Part shown: positions 13,202 to 20,071 of the stretch, piece by piece | Position numbering within the stretch: the stretch's first letter is position 1 | How the letters are laid out: the number at the start of each line of letters is the position of its first letter | Origin: a virus | IMG/VR virus record: IMGVR_UViG_3300027777_000015 | Location: 1-31,143 of that record | DNA length: 31,143 bases | Strand: one strand, 5' to 3' | Notes under the pieces: generated by a model | The model's input: the letters and a program-made list of their open reading frames with translations, nothing else | The model's database searches: none | Told to the model about the DNA's origin: nothing | Program-made: the position numbers and the translations under genes

Positions 13202-14417
13202 TTATTTAGAAGAAAATGTAGTAGGAGCATTTATAATGTCGGACTACGCAAAGACAAAACTACCAAGTATAAACCCGAACTGGTTTAATGAGTTCAACAA
13301 AAGAGTTGTAACAGTTATGCAGCAACTTTATTTAGATTCTAAACCAATTGCACTACATACTTTGTTCCCATTTTTTAAAGACAAAGCATTTGAGTTGTCG
13401 GAGTTTACCCGAAAATACTATTCCGATGCCACCATTGAATATGATTTGTTGCAAATGGAAGTAATGTACAAACGCAAAAAGATAGTTCAGGATATACAAA
13501 ATTTAGATTTAGATTGTGATCTACACGAATTGCAAAACAAACTTGAAATTATAAACCAAGAAAGTAGGGTAAGTTTAAAAAACCAAGTAGTACCAATGAG
13601 TAAAATCGTAGGTAAAGTTTTAGACGAATTACAAGTTAGAATTGAACGTGGAAATAATTTAGAAGGACTTTCTACTGGGTGGAGATACTTGGATAAATAT
13701 ATCGGTGGATGGAACAAAGGGAATTTAGTTGTCATAGGTGCAAGACCAGGAATGGGAAAAACTGCACTTGGTTTAAATTTCTGCATAGAAGGTTGTCCAT
13801 TTGCAAAGTATGTTTTTGTTTCAGTTGAAATGAGTAACGAAGAATTAGCTAAAAGACAAATCAGTTATTTTAGCAAAGTTGAAAACTATAAAATTAGAAA
13901 TGCCACAATGAGTTTAAAAGAAGTTGAAAACATAAGTAAACAACTTTACAACCAAGAATACGACTACGATCTAATAGATAGCAAAGACAATAATGTTTTT
14001 AATATCATATCAATGTTGAAACTACAAAAGGCAAAAAAGGGTTTAGACGTGGTTGTAATCGATTATCTTCAAAAGATGGATGCTGGGGAACGAGATACAC
14101 GAAAGAACGTTTCTGTGATAAGCACAGCACTAAAAAACTTTGCACGTGAAAGTGGTATTACTGTTATTGCATTGGCACAATTAAATCGTGACGGCAAAGA
14201 CGATAGACCACAATTAACGGATTTGAAAGAATCAGGACAAATAGAACAAGATGCAGACGTAGTGTTATTCCCTTTTAGACCATCTTATTATTTAGATGTC
14301 AAACCCGATATTGAAGAAGATGCAGAATTGATTATTGCAAAAAATAGACACGGACAATGCACGGATATACCAGTTACATTTGAAGGCAAGTACACAAAAT
14401 ATACAGAAAGAATATGA
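13194..14417 (+). CDS. dnaB: DnaB-like replicative helicase
   Basis: This 407-residue protein has an N-terminal helical domain (1-120) and a RecA-type motor: Walker A GARPGMGKT (182-190), FVSVEMS (208-214), Walker B VVVIDYLQKM (286-295), then IALAQLNRDG and LTDLKESGQIEQDADVV with the downstream hexamer motifs, and IAKNRHG near the end. It unwinds DNA as a hexameric ring at the phage fork. Length is slightly below cellular DnaB because the N-domain is short. It is coupled to the loader-like gene upstream and overlaps the methyltransferase by four bases (ATGA). Confidence 0.92.
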   Translation: MNNYLEENVVGAFIMSDYAKTKLPSINPNWFNEFNKRVVTVMQQLYLDSKPIALHTLFPFFKDKAFELSEFTRKYYSDATIEYDLLQMEVMYKRKKIVQDIQNLDLDCDLHELQNKLEIINQESRVSLKNQVVPMSKIVGKVLDELQVRIERGNNLEGLSTGWRYLDKYIGGWNKGNLVVIGARPGMGKTALGLNFCIEGCPFAKYVFVSVEMSNEELAKRQISYFSKVENYKIRNATMSLKEVENISKQLYNQEYDYDLIDSKDNNVFNIISMLKLQKAKKGLDVVVIDYLQKMDAGERDTRKNVSVISTALKNFARESGITVIALAQLNRDGKDDRPQLTDLKESGQIEQDADVVLFPFRPSYYLDVKPDIEEDAELIIAKNRHGQCTDIPVTFEGKYTKYTERI

Positions 14418-15070
14418 TAAGCGAAGTTAAAAATATGGATTGCATAGAATACATGCAGCAGTTTGCTGATAATTATTTTGAATTAGCAATTGTTGATCCT
14501 CCGTATGGGATAGGTGAAGATGGAAGTAAAAATCATACACGTGGCAAATTAGCAATGGCAAAAAATTATAAATCATTTAGCGGATTTGACAAAGAACCCG
14601 AATCTTATGAATATTTTATTGAATTAAAACGAGTTTCAAAAAATCAAATTATTTGGGGAGCAAATCATTTTATTGAAAATATATTAAGTTCAAATAGTAG
14701 TTGTTGGATTGTTTGGGATAAAATTAACGGGAATTCCGATTTTGCAGATTGCGAATTAGCCTATACTTCATTCGAATATGCAGTTAGAAAATTTCAATAC
14801 AGATGGAGCGGAATGCTTCAGCAAGATATGAAAAATAAAGAAAACAGAATCCACCCTACCCAAAAGCCCGTCGCATTATACCGTTGGCTTTTACAAAACT
14901 ACGCAAAACCAAATGATAAAATTTTAGATACTCATTTAGGTTCAGGAAGCAGCCGAATTGCAGCAGATATGGAAGGATTTGATTTTTACGCTTGTGAACT
15001 TGACAAAGATTATTTTGATGCAAGTTGCAAAAGATTTGAAGATTATAAAAAACAATTAAAACTACTATGA
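14414..15070 (+). CDS. DNA methyltransferase (DPPY, probably N6-adenine)
   Basis: This 218-residue protein has catalytic DPPY at 28-31 (AIVDPPYGIGED), then HPTQKPVALYRWLL (147-160) and an AdoMet-binding DTHLGSGSS (172-180). Motif IV preceding the AdoMet motif marks a beta-class methyltransferase, usually N6-adenine or N4-cytosine. No restriction enzyme is adjacent, so it is probably an orphan that protects phage DNA or marks it for regulation. The region between is short and the target-recognition domain appears reduced. It overlaps DnaB and the next gene by four bases each. Confidence 0.88.
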   Translation: MISEVKNMDCIEYMQQFADNYFELAIVDPPYGIGEDGSKNHTRGKLAMAKNYKSFSGFDKEPESYEYFIELKRVSKNQIIWGANHFIENILSSNSSCWIVWDKINGNSDFADCELAYTSFEYAVRKFQYRWSGMLQQDMKNKENRIHPTQKPVALYRWLLQNYAKPNDKILDTHLGSGSSRIAADMEGFDFYACELDKDYFDASCKRFEDYKKQLKLL

Positions 15071-15522
15071 ACACCGAAGAAACAGACTACTTTGAAAGAT
15101 ACTTAACCTATCGTAAAAAGCACACGAACCTATTAAATAAGCAAGAACGAATGATAGCAAAATATGAAAAAGAAATATCACGTTTGAAACATTTGCTAAC
15201 TAATCCAATACAAAAAGAAAAAGTAGATGTCAATTTATCAACTATCCTGGATGCAGTATGTAGTTCAACTAATATTATTCCACACGATATTTTAGCACAA
15301 AATAGGCAACGAAGTATAAGTACGGCACGTCATTTGTTCTGCTACATAGCGAACATACATTATGGGTATTGTTTTACGGTAATCGGTAGGTTTTTAAGCA
15401 AAGACCATAGTACTGTAATTAATAGCGTAAATAGATTTCAAAACTTTTTGGACTGCAATTATAAACTTGAATCAAAATACTATGCACAATGTAAAAGAAT
15501 CTTATCAATTGGTGCTAAATAA
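15067..15522 (+). CDS. DnaA domain IV-like DNA-binding protein
   Basis: This 151-residue protein has a coiled N-terminal part (about 18-45) and a C-terminal domain with RQRSISTARHLFCYIANIHY (80-99) and SKDHSTVINSVNRF (111-124), matching the duplex-DNA-binding domain IV of DnaA, including the DHSTV signature. The AAA+ domain is absent. It may bind DnaA boxes in the phage or host genome, acting as an origin protein or as an inhibitor of host DnaA. It sits between the methyltransferase and a 50-residue gene, overlapping both. Confidence 0.8.
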   Translation: MNTEETDYFERYLTYRKKHTNLLNKQERMIAKYEKEISRLKHLLTNPIQKEKVDVNLSTILDAVCSSTNIIPHDILAQNRQRSISTARHLFCYIANIHYGYCFTVIGRFLSKDHSTVINSVNRFQNFLDCNYKLESKYYAQCKRILSIGAK

Positions 15523-15634
15523 AGGCAAAGAAAGTGTAACCTGGTGTTTACATACACTTGAAGAAGTAGAGTACTATCGTAAAAAATACGAAAAAAAAGG
15601 ATGGATATTTTTTAATTTGAAAAAAGTTTTATAG
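15482..15634 (+). CDS. Small basic protein, 50 aa (unknown)
   Basis: ATG 15482 opens a 50-residue frame overlapping the end of the DnaA-like gene by 41 bases and ending at TAG 15632-15634. The product is basic and aromatic at its end (VEYYRKKYEKKGWIFFNLKK). No motif was recognised. It fills the gap before the sigma factor gene and ends two bases before that gene's TTG start, which supports coupling. Confidence 0.55.
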   Translation: MHNVKESYQLVLNKGKESVTWCLHTLEEVEYYRKKYEKKGWIFFNLKKVL

Positions 15635-15636
15635 TT

Positions 15637-16140
15637 TTGTATATCAAAGATAAAATTTTAATAGAAGTTGCGACATCGGACTGGTTAAAACAAGCAGCAA
15701 AAAACATTTGCCCATTACACCACGAAGACTTGCAGCAACACCTACTTTTAATTTTATGTGAGATGCCTGATTATAAACTTATAGATTTAAACAAAAACGG
15801 ATATTTAAAATACTTTTGCGTTAAAGTTATGTTCAATCAAACTAAAAGCCCAAGACAAGCATTTAACAGACTGTTTGCGACAATTGGGGAATACGATATA
15901 CATAGTTTAGATTTGGTAGAAGTAGATAGTTTAGAAGACAAAATAACAAAAGAGAACCAGTTAACCACAATTGAAAAGGTAGTCAGCAAAAACCAATGGT
16001 ACGAAAGAGAAATATTTACTCAATGGTCAAATGGTAATTCAGCACGAAGCATCCATAGGCAAACAAAAATATCATTACGTGAAGTACTACGGGTAATTAA
16101 AGAAATCAAAGAACAAATAAATAATGAATATAATAATTGA
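15637..16140 (+). CDS. Phage sigma-70-like factor
   Basis: This 167-residue protein starts at TTG 15637 (MYIKDKILIEVATSDWLKQA); no ATG is available. The N-terminal half contains a region 2-like pattern (HHEDLQQHLLLILCEMPDYK, then NGYLKYFCVKVMFNQTKSP, about 28-72) seen in sigma-like proteins of Bacteroidetes phages. The C-terminus has a region 4-like helix-turn-helix (about 121-160, EREIFTQWSNGNSARSIHRQ then SLREVLRVIKEI). It would redirect host RNA polymerase. The four-copy motif GYAACAA-N13-CTAATTTA upstream of virion genes is the obvious candidate target, though this link is inference. The stop overlaps the next gene. Confidence 0.72.
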   Translation: MYIKDKILIEVATSDWLKQAAKNICPLHHEDLQQHLLLILCEMPDYKLIDLNKNGYLKYFCVKVMFNQTKSPRQAFNRLFATIGEYDIHSLDLVEVDSLEDKITKENQLTTIEKVVSKNQWYEREIFTQWSNGNSARSIHRQTKISLREVLRVIKEIKEQINNEYNN

Positions 16141-16348
16141 AATTTTAGGTATATCCTCACTTGGATTTATATTTTCAAGTGTAGTAACACCGATGTTACC
16201 ACAAAAGATAAAAGTAAAACCATTGACTTGTGAAAGTTGTTTAGCTTGGTGGTTAGGCATCGGATACTTTTACGGACAATACAATTTTGCAGCAGTAATA
16301 CCAGCAGCAATATGTTATATCATTGCATCAATAATTTGGAAACTATGA
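16124..16348 (+). CDS. Small membrane protein with CxxC (DUF1360-like)
   Basis: This 74-residue protein has membrane segments at about 3-23 and 54-72 and a CESCLAWW motif between them (C36, C39). This resembles small inner-membrane proteins of phages and bacteria in the DUF1360-like group. The CxxC could hold a disulfide or metal. The function is unknown. It overlaps the sigma gene by 17 bases and the next by four. Confidence 0.68.
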   Translation: MNIIIEILGISSLGFIFSSVVTPMLPQKIKVKPLTCESCLAWWLGIGYFYGQYNFAAVIPAAICYIIASIIWKL

Positions 16349-16551
16349 CGGCAAAAGACAAAGCAATAGATTTATGGTTAATGTACTATGAAATGGTAGA
16401 TGACATTTATTCTACTGATGCAGCAAAAAAAATTGCAAAAGGTTATGCGTTAATTTTAGTTGACGAAATGATTGCAGAATTAGATTCCGAAAGAGTTTTT
16501 GAAAGAATATATTATTGGAATGAAGTAAAAGAAGAAATAATAAAATTATGA
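16345..16551 (+). CDS. Small helical protein, 68 aa (unknown)
   Basis: ATG 16345 (MTAKDKAIDLWLMYYEMVDD) overlaps the previous stop in ATGA, so I prefer it over a longer upstream frame that would overlap the membrane-protein gene by 112 bases. The product is helical and acidic, with AAKKIAKGYALILVDEMIAE in the middle. Small proteins of this pattern are frequent in Bacteroidetes phages next to terminase genes. The function is unknown. Confidence 0.65.
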   Translation: MTAKDKAIDLWLMYYEMVDDIYSTDAAKKIAKGYALILVDEMIAELDSERVFERIYYWNEVKEEIIKL

Positions 16552-16859
16552 CAAACGAACAAATAGATTACATCTTAAGCGTAGAACACCATCTACACAC
16601 ATTTAGAAAAACGCAAGTGTTTAGACTAACACCGGAAGAAACATTAAAGGTAAAAACAATTTACCACGAAGTAATGGGCAGCCATATTCCAAATTGCAGT
16701 AGTTGTTTTATAGAACATTTTACTTCTATAATCATTCGTGCAAAGGCAATGAAGGAACAGCAGATTCCAACCATAGACGATGTAAACCAAAAGGCATTGG
16801 AGTTGGCACAATTAGCCGATGACGAACAAAAGATTAAACCAATAAGAAAAAAGAAGTAA
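16548..16859 (+). CDS. Conserved phage protein, 103 aa (unknown)
   Basis: This 103-residue helical protein has a central NCSSCFIEHFTSIIIRAKAM segment (about 49-68) with two cysteines and a very basic end (KIKPIRKKK). Proteins with YHEV-x-G-x(3-5)-N-C-x-S-C recur in Bacteroidetes phages near packaging or HNH genes. The function is unknown; a zinc-bound or nucleic-acid-associated role would fit. It overlaps both neighbours. Confidence 0.65.
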   Translation: MTNEQIDYILSVEHHLHTFRKTQVFRLTPEETLKVKTIYHEVMGSHIPNCSSCFIEHFTSIIIRAKAMKEQQIPTIDDVNQKALELAQLADDEQKIKPIRKKK

Positions 16860-17119
16860 TGCAAAAACACACACAGATTTATATGAAGTATTTCGGGTAT
16901 CATTTAAGTGACTGGATGCCTTGTGAAATTTGTGGATGCCAGGCAGTAGATTTACACCATATCGAAGCACGTGGTATGGGTGGATCAAATCAAGGTGATG
17001 TAATAGAAAACCTAATGGCACTATGTAGAGGACATCATATTTTCTACGGGGATAAAAAACAATACAAAGAAATGCTTATTCAACAACATTTAAAATTTAT
17101 GGAAAAAAATGGAAAATAG
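16859..17119 (+). CDS. HNH endonuclease
   Basis: This 86-residue protein has CEIC (22-25), DLHHIEARGMGGSN (31-44), ENLMALCRGHH (50-60): the zinc-binding cysteines, catalytic His pair, central Asn and final His of the HNH fold. Small HNH proteins next to terminase genes often stimulate cos or headful DNA cleavage by TerL, so a packaging role is likely. It could also be a homing or nicking enzyme. The next gene starts 11 bases before its stop. Confidence 0.85.
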   Translation: MQKHTQIYMKYFGYHLSDWMPCEICGCQAVDLHHIEARGMGGSNQGDVIENLMALCRGHHIFYGDKKQYKEMLIQQHLKFMEKNGK

Positions 17120-17678
17120 TTTTGGTGGTTTATGGGATGACAAAAAATGCTTTGATTACGAAATGGCAAATCAAATCCGTTTGGATAACGAAGGGTTTGT
17201 AAATATGTTTCGTGCAACTGCAAACAAAGTAGCAGAACTTGTAGAATTTAAAACTTTTGCTGATATAGGTGGTGGAGTAGGTGCGTATTCACTTGCAATG
17301 AAAGAATTAGACAAGCACGTAACTTACTACGATTTAAATAGGCATCACTTTGATTATGCTTCTTTACACAATGTCGCAAATACTTACGTTAAATGCGACA
17401 TCACAGATATAAAAATCAAAGCAGATTTAGTAGCTTGTATTGAAGTAATGGAACACATCACAGATGACAAATTACACCGAATGCTTGACAATGTAAATTG
17501 CAAGTACTTTCATTTTAGCAGCACACCACATTTAACCGACTTTGACGAAGACTGGGGACATATTAACATTAAACAAGAACACGAATGGATTGCATTTTTT
17601 GAACTGCACAACTACGAATTATTGAGCAAAATTGAAGTGCCTACAACCTGGTCACTTTTATTCAAGAAAAACAATTGA
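17109..17678 (+). CDS. SAM-dependent methyltransferase (class I)
   Basis: This 189-residue protein has AdoMet motif I DIGGGVGAY (52-60), an acidic residue at the end of strand 2 (YYDLNRHH, D75), CDITD (96-100) and a motif resembling post-I EVMEHI (112-117). It lacks DPPY or cysteine-loop motifs for DNA, so the target may be a glycan, protein or small molecule. A glycosyltransferase is encoded 1.4 kb downstream, so the pair could modify a virion or cell-surface glycan. This is inference. Confidence 0.78.
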   Translation: MENSFGGLWDDKKCFDYEMANQIRLDNEGFVNMFRATANKVAELVEFKTFADIGGGVGAYSLAMKELDKHVTYYDLNRHHFDYASLHNVANTYVKCDITDIKIKADLVACIEVMEHITDDKLHRMLDNVNCKYFHFSSTPHLTDFDEDWGHINIKQEHEWIAFFELHNYELLSKIEVPTTWSLLFKKNN

Positions 17679-17688
17679 AAAACAACCG

Positions 17689-18069
17689 ATGGCAGATAGA
17701 TTAGACAACCTAAAAAAAGCAAGTGGATTTGATAAAAACCCGCAGAATATTAATACACAAGGTAGACCTAAAAAGATAGTCACTCAACTAAAAGAATTGG
17801 GGTATTCAAAAGACGACATCAATCAAACGTATATGAATATGTGTGCAATGAATAGGCAAGAATTAGAAGGCATTGACAAAGACAAAACTGGTCAATACAC
17901 AATCATTGAGCAAATCATTGCGGGTTCACTTGTAAAGTCACACGATAAAAATTCATTGTACAATCTTGAAGCATTGGTGACACGTGTACACGGCAAACCA
18001 AAAGAGACAGTTGACAATAATATTAAGACAGACGAACCGATTACAATCACTTTAAACTTAAAGCAATGA
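17689..18069 (+). CDS. Terminase small subunit-like protein
   Basis: ATG 17689 gives 126 residues (MADRLDNLKKASGFDKNPQN); an upstream frame from 17632 overlaps the methyltransferase and is not preferred. The N-terminal GFDKNPQN-x-Q-GRPKK pattern and the C-terminal LEALVTRVHGKPKETVDNNI resemble DUF5681-like small terminases of Bacteroidetes phages. The protein would recognise the packaging site and recruit TerL, whose gene is at 20062. No clear helix-turn-helix is seen, so confidence is moderate. Confidence 0.65.
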   Translation: MADRLDNLKKASGFDKNPQNINTQGRPKKIVTQLKELGYSKDDINQTYMNMCAMNRQELEGIDKDKTGQYTIIEQIIAGSLVKSHDKNSLYNLEALVTRVHGKPKETVDNNIKTDEPITITLNLKQ

Positions 18070-18236
18070 CTGAAAAAGAAGCAATCATAATTTTGACGTA
18101 TTACAACGACTGGCGAATGGGTGAAGATATTGAAATGCCAAGCCCAAAATTAATAACTGAAGCAATTAAAGTAATTATACAAAAATTTAAAGAAAGAAAC
18201 TATGTTCACGAAAGCGTGAACGAACAACAATTATGA
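18066..18236 (+). CDS. Small protein, 56 aa (unknown)
   Basis: ATG 18066 overlaps the terminase small-subunit stop (ATGA). The 56-residue product (MTEKEAIIILTYYNDWRMGE) has the pattern W-R-x-G-x(4)-MPSPKLITEAI, familiar from small phage proteins of unknown function. A perfect seven-base hairpin (18204-18221) lies within its last codons. It overlaps the next gene by four bases. Confidence 0.7.
   Translation: MTEKEAIIILTYYNDWRMGEDIEMPSPKLITEAIKVIIQKFKERNYVHESVNEQQL
18204..18221 (+). other. Perfect 7-bp hairpin within coding sequence
   Basis: GTTCACG (18204-18210), loop AAAG, CGTGAAC (18215-18221). The stem is GC-rich compared with the surrounding DNA. It lies 12 bases before the start codon of the next gene at 18233, so it could modulate that gene's translation, protect mRNA or bind a protein. 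No T-run follows. Confidence 0.5.
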
Positions 18237-18460
18237 ACAACGAAACAATTTATTTAGGCAATGCGTGGGAAGACCAATATGGTTTAAACGTATCAATCAA
18301 TCTTGAAAAACTAAACCAAGCAATCTCAATTGGCAAACTTGAAAAGAACCAGTATGGTGATGTGAAAATAAGATTAGGCAAATTAAAGCAACCAAACGAA
18401 AAATCAAAAGCTACACATTTTGTGGCAGTACCTAAACCAAAGAATGATGTACCGTTTTAA
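18233..18460 (+). CDS. Small protein with SSB-like C-terminal tip, 75 aa
   Basis: This 75-residue protein begins MNNETIYLGNAWEDQYGLNV and ends PKPKNDVPF. The end resembles the DDIPF tip of single-strand DNA-binding proteins, which recruits repair and replication enzymes. The body, with KLNQAISIGKLEKNQYGDVK and IRLGKLK strands, could be a small beta barrel. It may be a minimal ssDNA-binding protein or may compete with host SSB for partners. The tip lacks the run of acidic residues usual in SSB, so this is tentative. Confidence 0.6.
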   Translation: MNNETIYLGNAWEDQYGLNVSINLEKLNQAISIGKLEKNQYGDVKIRLGKLKQPNEKSKATHFVAVPKPKNDVPF

Positions 18461-18466
18461 TGTCAG

Positions 18467-18484
18467 AGGGACATCAATGTCCCT
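18467..18484 (+). terminator. Inverted repeat after the SSB-tip gene
   Basis: AGGGACAT (18467-18474), CA, ATGTCCCT (18477-18484), a perfect eight-base arm repeat, followed by TTTGT. It starts six bases after the previous stop and lies 40 bases before ATG 18524. The short loop and weak T-run make it either an inefficient terminator or a protein-binding palindrome. Confidence 0.45.
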
Positions 18485-18523
18485 TTGTATACCAAATATC
18501 AGTTTAAACCTGACAATAACACT

Positions 18524-18745
18524 ATGGAAGCAATATTAAAATACAATTTACCTGATGACCAATTAGACTTTGATTTGGCAGTCAATGGTTCAAAATGGAT
18601 GGCTGCAATGTGGGAATTAAATAATTGGTTAAGGTCACAAACTAAACACGCAACTGATTCAATGAGTGATGACACATACAAAGCATTTGAAGATACACGT
18701 GATAAATTGTACGAAATACTACAAGAGGAAGGATTAAAGTTATGA
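18524..18745 (+). CDS. Conserved phage protein, 73 aa (unknown)
   Basis: ATG 18524 is preferred; an in-frame TTG at 18485 lies next to the hairpin. The 73-residue product (MEAILKYNLPDDQLDFDLAV) has the pattern NLP[DE]D-x(2)-DF-[DE]-LAVNG-x-KW and TRDKLYEIL, which recurs in Bacteroidetes and other phages. The function is unknown. It ends in an ATGA overlap with a 15-codon frame. Confidence 0.72.
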   Translation: MEAILKYNLPDDQLDFDLAVNGSKWMAAMWELNNWLRSQTKHATDSMSDDTYKAFEDTRDKLYEILQEEGLKL

Positions 18746-18789
18746 AACCATTATATTGGATGCACATACCATTATTACCAGGCGAATGA
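18742..18789 (+). CDS. Possible 15-codon micro-ORF
   Basis: ATG 18742 overlaps the previous stop and its own TGA (18787-18789) overlaps ATG 18786 of the next gene, so it links two genes in an unbroken chain of couplings. The product would be MKPLYWMHIPLLPGE. It could be only a translational bridge. There is no other support. Confidence 0.3.
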   Translation: MKPLYWMHIPLLPGE

Positions 18790-19052
18790 GTAAAGAGCAG
18801 TATTATATCGTTTTCTATTCCGAAGGTTCACACGGGGACTATTCTGTAATTGAACTATTTGTTACAAAGGATTATGAATATGCCAAAAAGTATATTGATA
18901 AATTCAATGCAATGTTACACAAATGGACAGAATACTATGACCAATTCAAAGATAATATGTGGGATGATGATTTCAACGAATATAAAAGAGATAAAATGTG
19001 GCAATTATACGAAATAAACGAAGCATCAATAAGCAAAATAGATTACAGATGA
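18786..19052 (+). CDS. Small acidic protein, 88 aa (unknown)
   Basis: ATG 18786 (MSKEQYYIVFYSEGSHGDYS) follows the micro-ORF; a longer frame from TTG 18756 is less likely. The product has a strand-rich start, helices with many aromatic and acidic residues (HKWTEYYDQFKDNMWDDDF) and no known motif. It overlaps the glycosyltransferase by four bases (ATGA). The YSEGSHGDYSVIELF pattern may mark a small family, but I cannot name it. Confidence 0.65.
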   Translation: MSKEQYYIVFYSEGSHGDYSVIELFVTKDYEYAKKYIDKFNAMLHKWTEYYDQFKDNMWDDDFNEYKRDKMWQLYEINEASISKIDYR

Positions 19053-20071
19053 AGATATTAGTATTAATGGACAACAATAGTGGGGTAAGTTTTCACAGAT
19101 TATTTACCCCCTATGCACGTATGCAGCAAGATTACGACATAATTGTTGACGTTTCGCAAACCCCAACCGATTGGATAAACATAGACTACACAAAATATGA
19201 TGCAGTAGTATTCAATAGATGGTGTGGAATTTACCAATACAACGTTTTTGAGGCAATATTAAAGGCAAAGTGTAAGTTAGTATGCGACATAGACGATTAT
19301 TGGGTAATACCACGTTCAAACCCAGCATTTAAGTTCTACAAGAAAGTCATTAAGAATTGCGTAAAAGATGCAATGTCATTGGCAGATATTGTAAGTTGTT
19401 CAACTGATCATCTTGCAAGTAAGATAAAAGAGTTTAACGAAAACACAATTACGTTTCCAAACGCATTAGACTTGACGGGTGAGCAATGGAATTTGCCAAA
19501 ACAAAAGGGTGATAAATTACGTGTTGGATGGGTAGGTGGTATTTCACATTTAGAAGATTTAAAGTGCGTAGGTGATAGCGTAAAACGATTCTGTGAAGAC
19601 TACGATGCTGAATTTTATATGTGTGGGTATCATTCGGATTCTACTGAATGGCATAGTTGCGAAAAAGCAATTACGGGTGTAGGATTAGATGAAAGACCAT
19701 CGTGGTTCAAAACTGTGTTAGGTACACGTGCAGATTTGTACGGACAATCTTATGCGTTATTTGACTTTTGCATTGCACCATTGCGTGAAGACAATTTCAA
19801 TCAGTATAAATCGGAGTTAAAAATAGTAGAAGCAGCAGCATACCAATTGCCAATTATTTGTAGTGATGTTAAACCATATAATTTTCATTTGTATAATCCT
19901 GGTGTATTACTTTGTCCAAATACTTTTGACCATTGGTATCAATGTTTAAAAAGTATGGTAAACCCAATAGAAGGGCGTGGGCAAGAAAACACAGACTATT
20001 GCAACAAATACCACAATTTAAAAATCATTAACGAGCAGCGATATAATATGCTTGTAGAACTATGCAAATAA
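19049..20071 (+). CDS. GT4-like glycosyltransferase
   Basis: ATG 19049 gives 340 residues; a frame from 18998 overlaps the upstream gene too far. The N-domain starts MKILVLMDNNSGVSFHRLFT and contains CDIDDYW (79-85). The C-domain has LRVGWVGGISHLED (157-170) and FCIAPLREDNFNQYKSELKI then VEAAAYQLPIICSD (240-273), the donor-binding pattern of GT-B retaining enzymes (GT4-like, E-rich motif at 256-261). It would transfer a sugar from a nucleotide donor. Such enzymes in phages may decorate virion or cell-surface molecules. It lies between small genes and TerL. The target is unknown. Confidence 0.8.
   Translation: MKILVLMDNNSGVSFHRLFTPYARMQQDYDIIVDVSQTPTDWINIDYTKYDAVVFNRWCGIYQYNVFEAILKAKCKLVCDIDDYWVIPRSNPAFKFYKKVIKNCVKDAMSLADIVSCSTDHLASKIKEFNENTITFPNALDLTGEQWNLPKQKGDKLRVGWVGGISHLEDLKCVGDSVKRFCEDYDAEFYMCGYHSDSTEWHSCEKAITGVGLDERPSWFKTVLGTRADLYGQSYALFDFCIAPLREDNFNQYKSELKIVEAAAYQLPIICSDVKPYNFHLYNPGVLLCPNTFDHWYQCLKSMVNPIEGRGQENTDYCNKYHNLKIINEQRYNMLVELCK

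Noticed and set aside
15632-15639. TAGTTTTG as a promoter for the sigma gene
   Set aside because: It matches the -7 box but no TTTG or TTG lies 18-20 bases upstream. It also overlaps the start codon.
17632-17688. Upstream start for the terminase small subunit-like gene
   Set aside because: The extension overlaps the methyltransferase by 47 bases and adds sequence unlike the family. ATG 17689 leaves a normal N-terminus.
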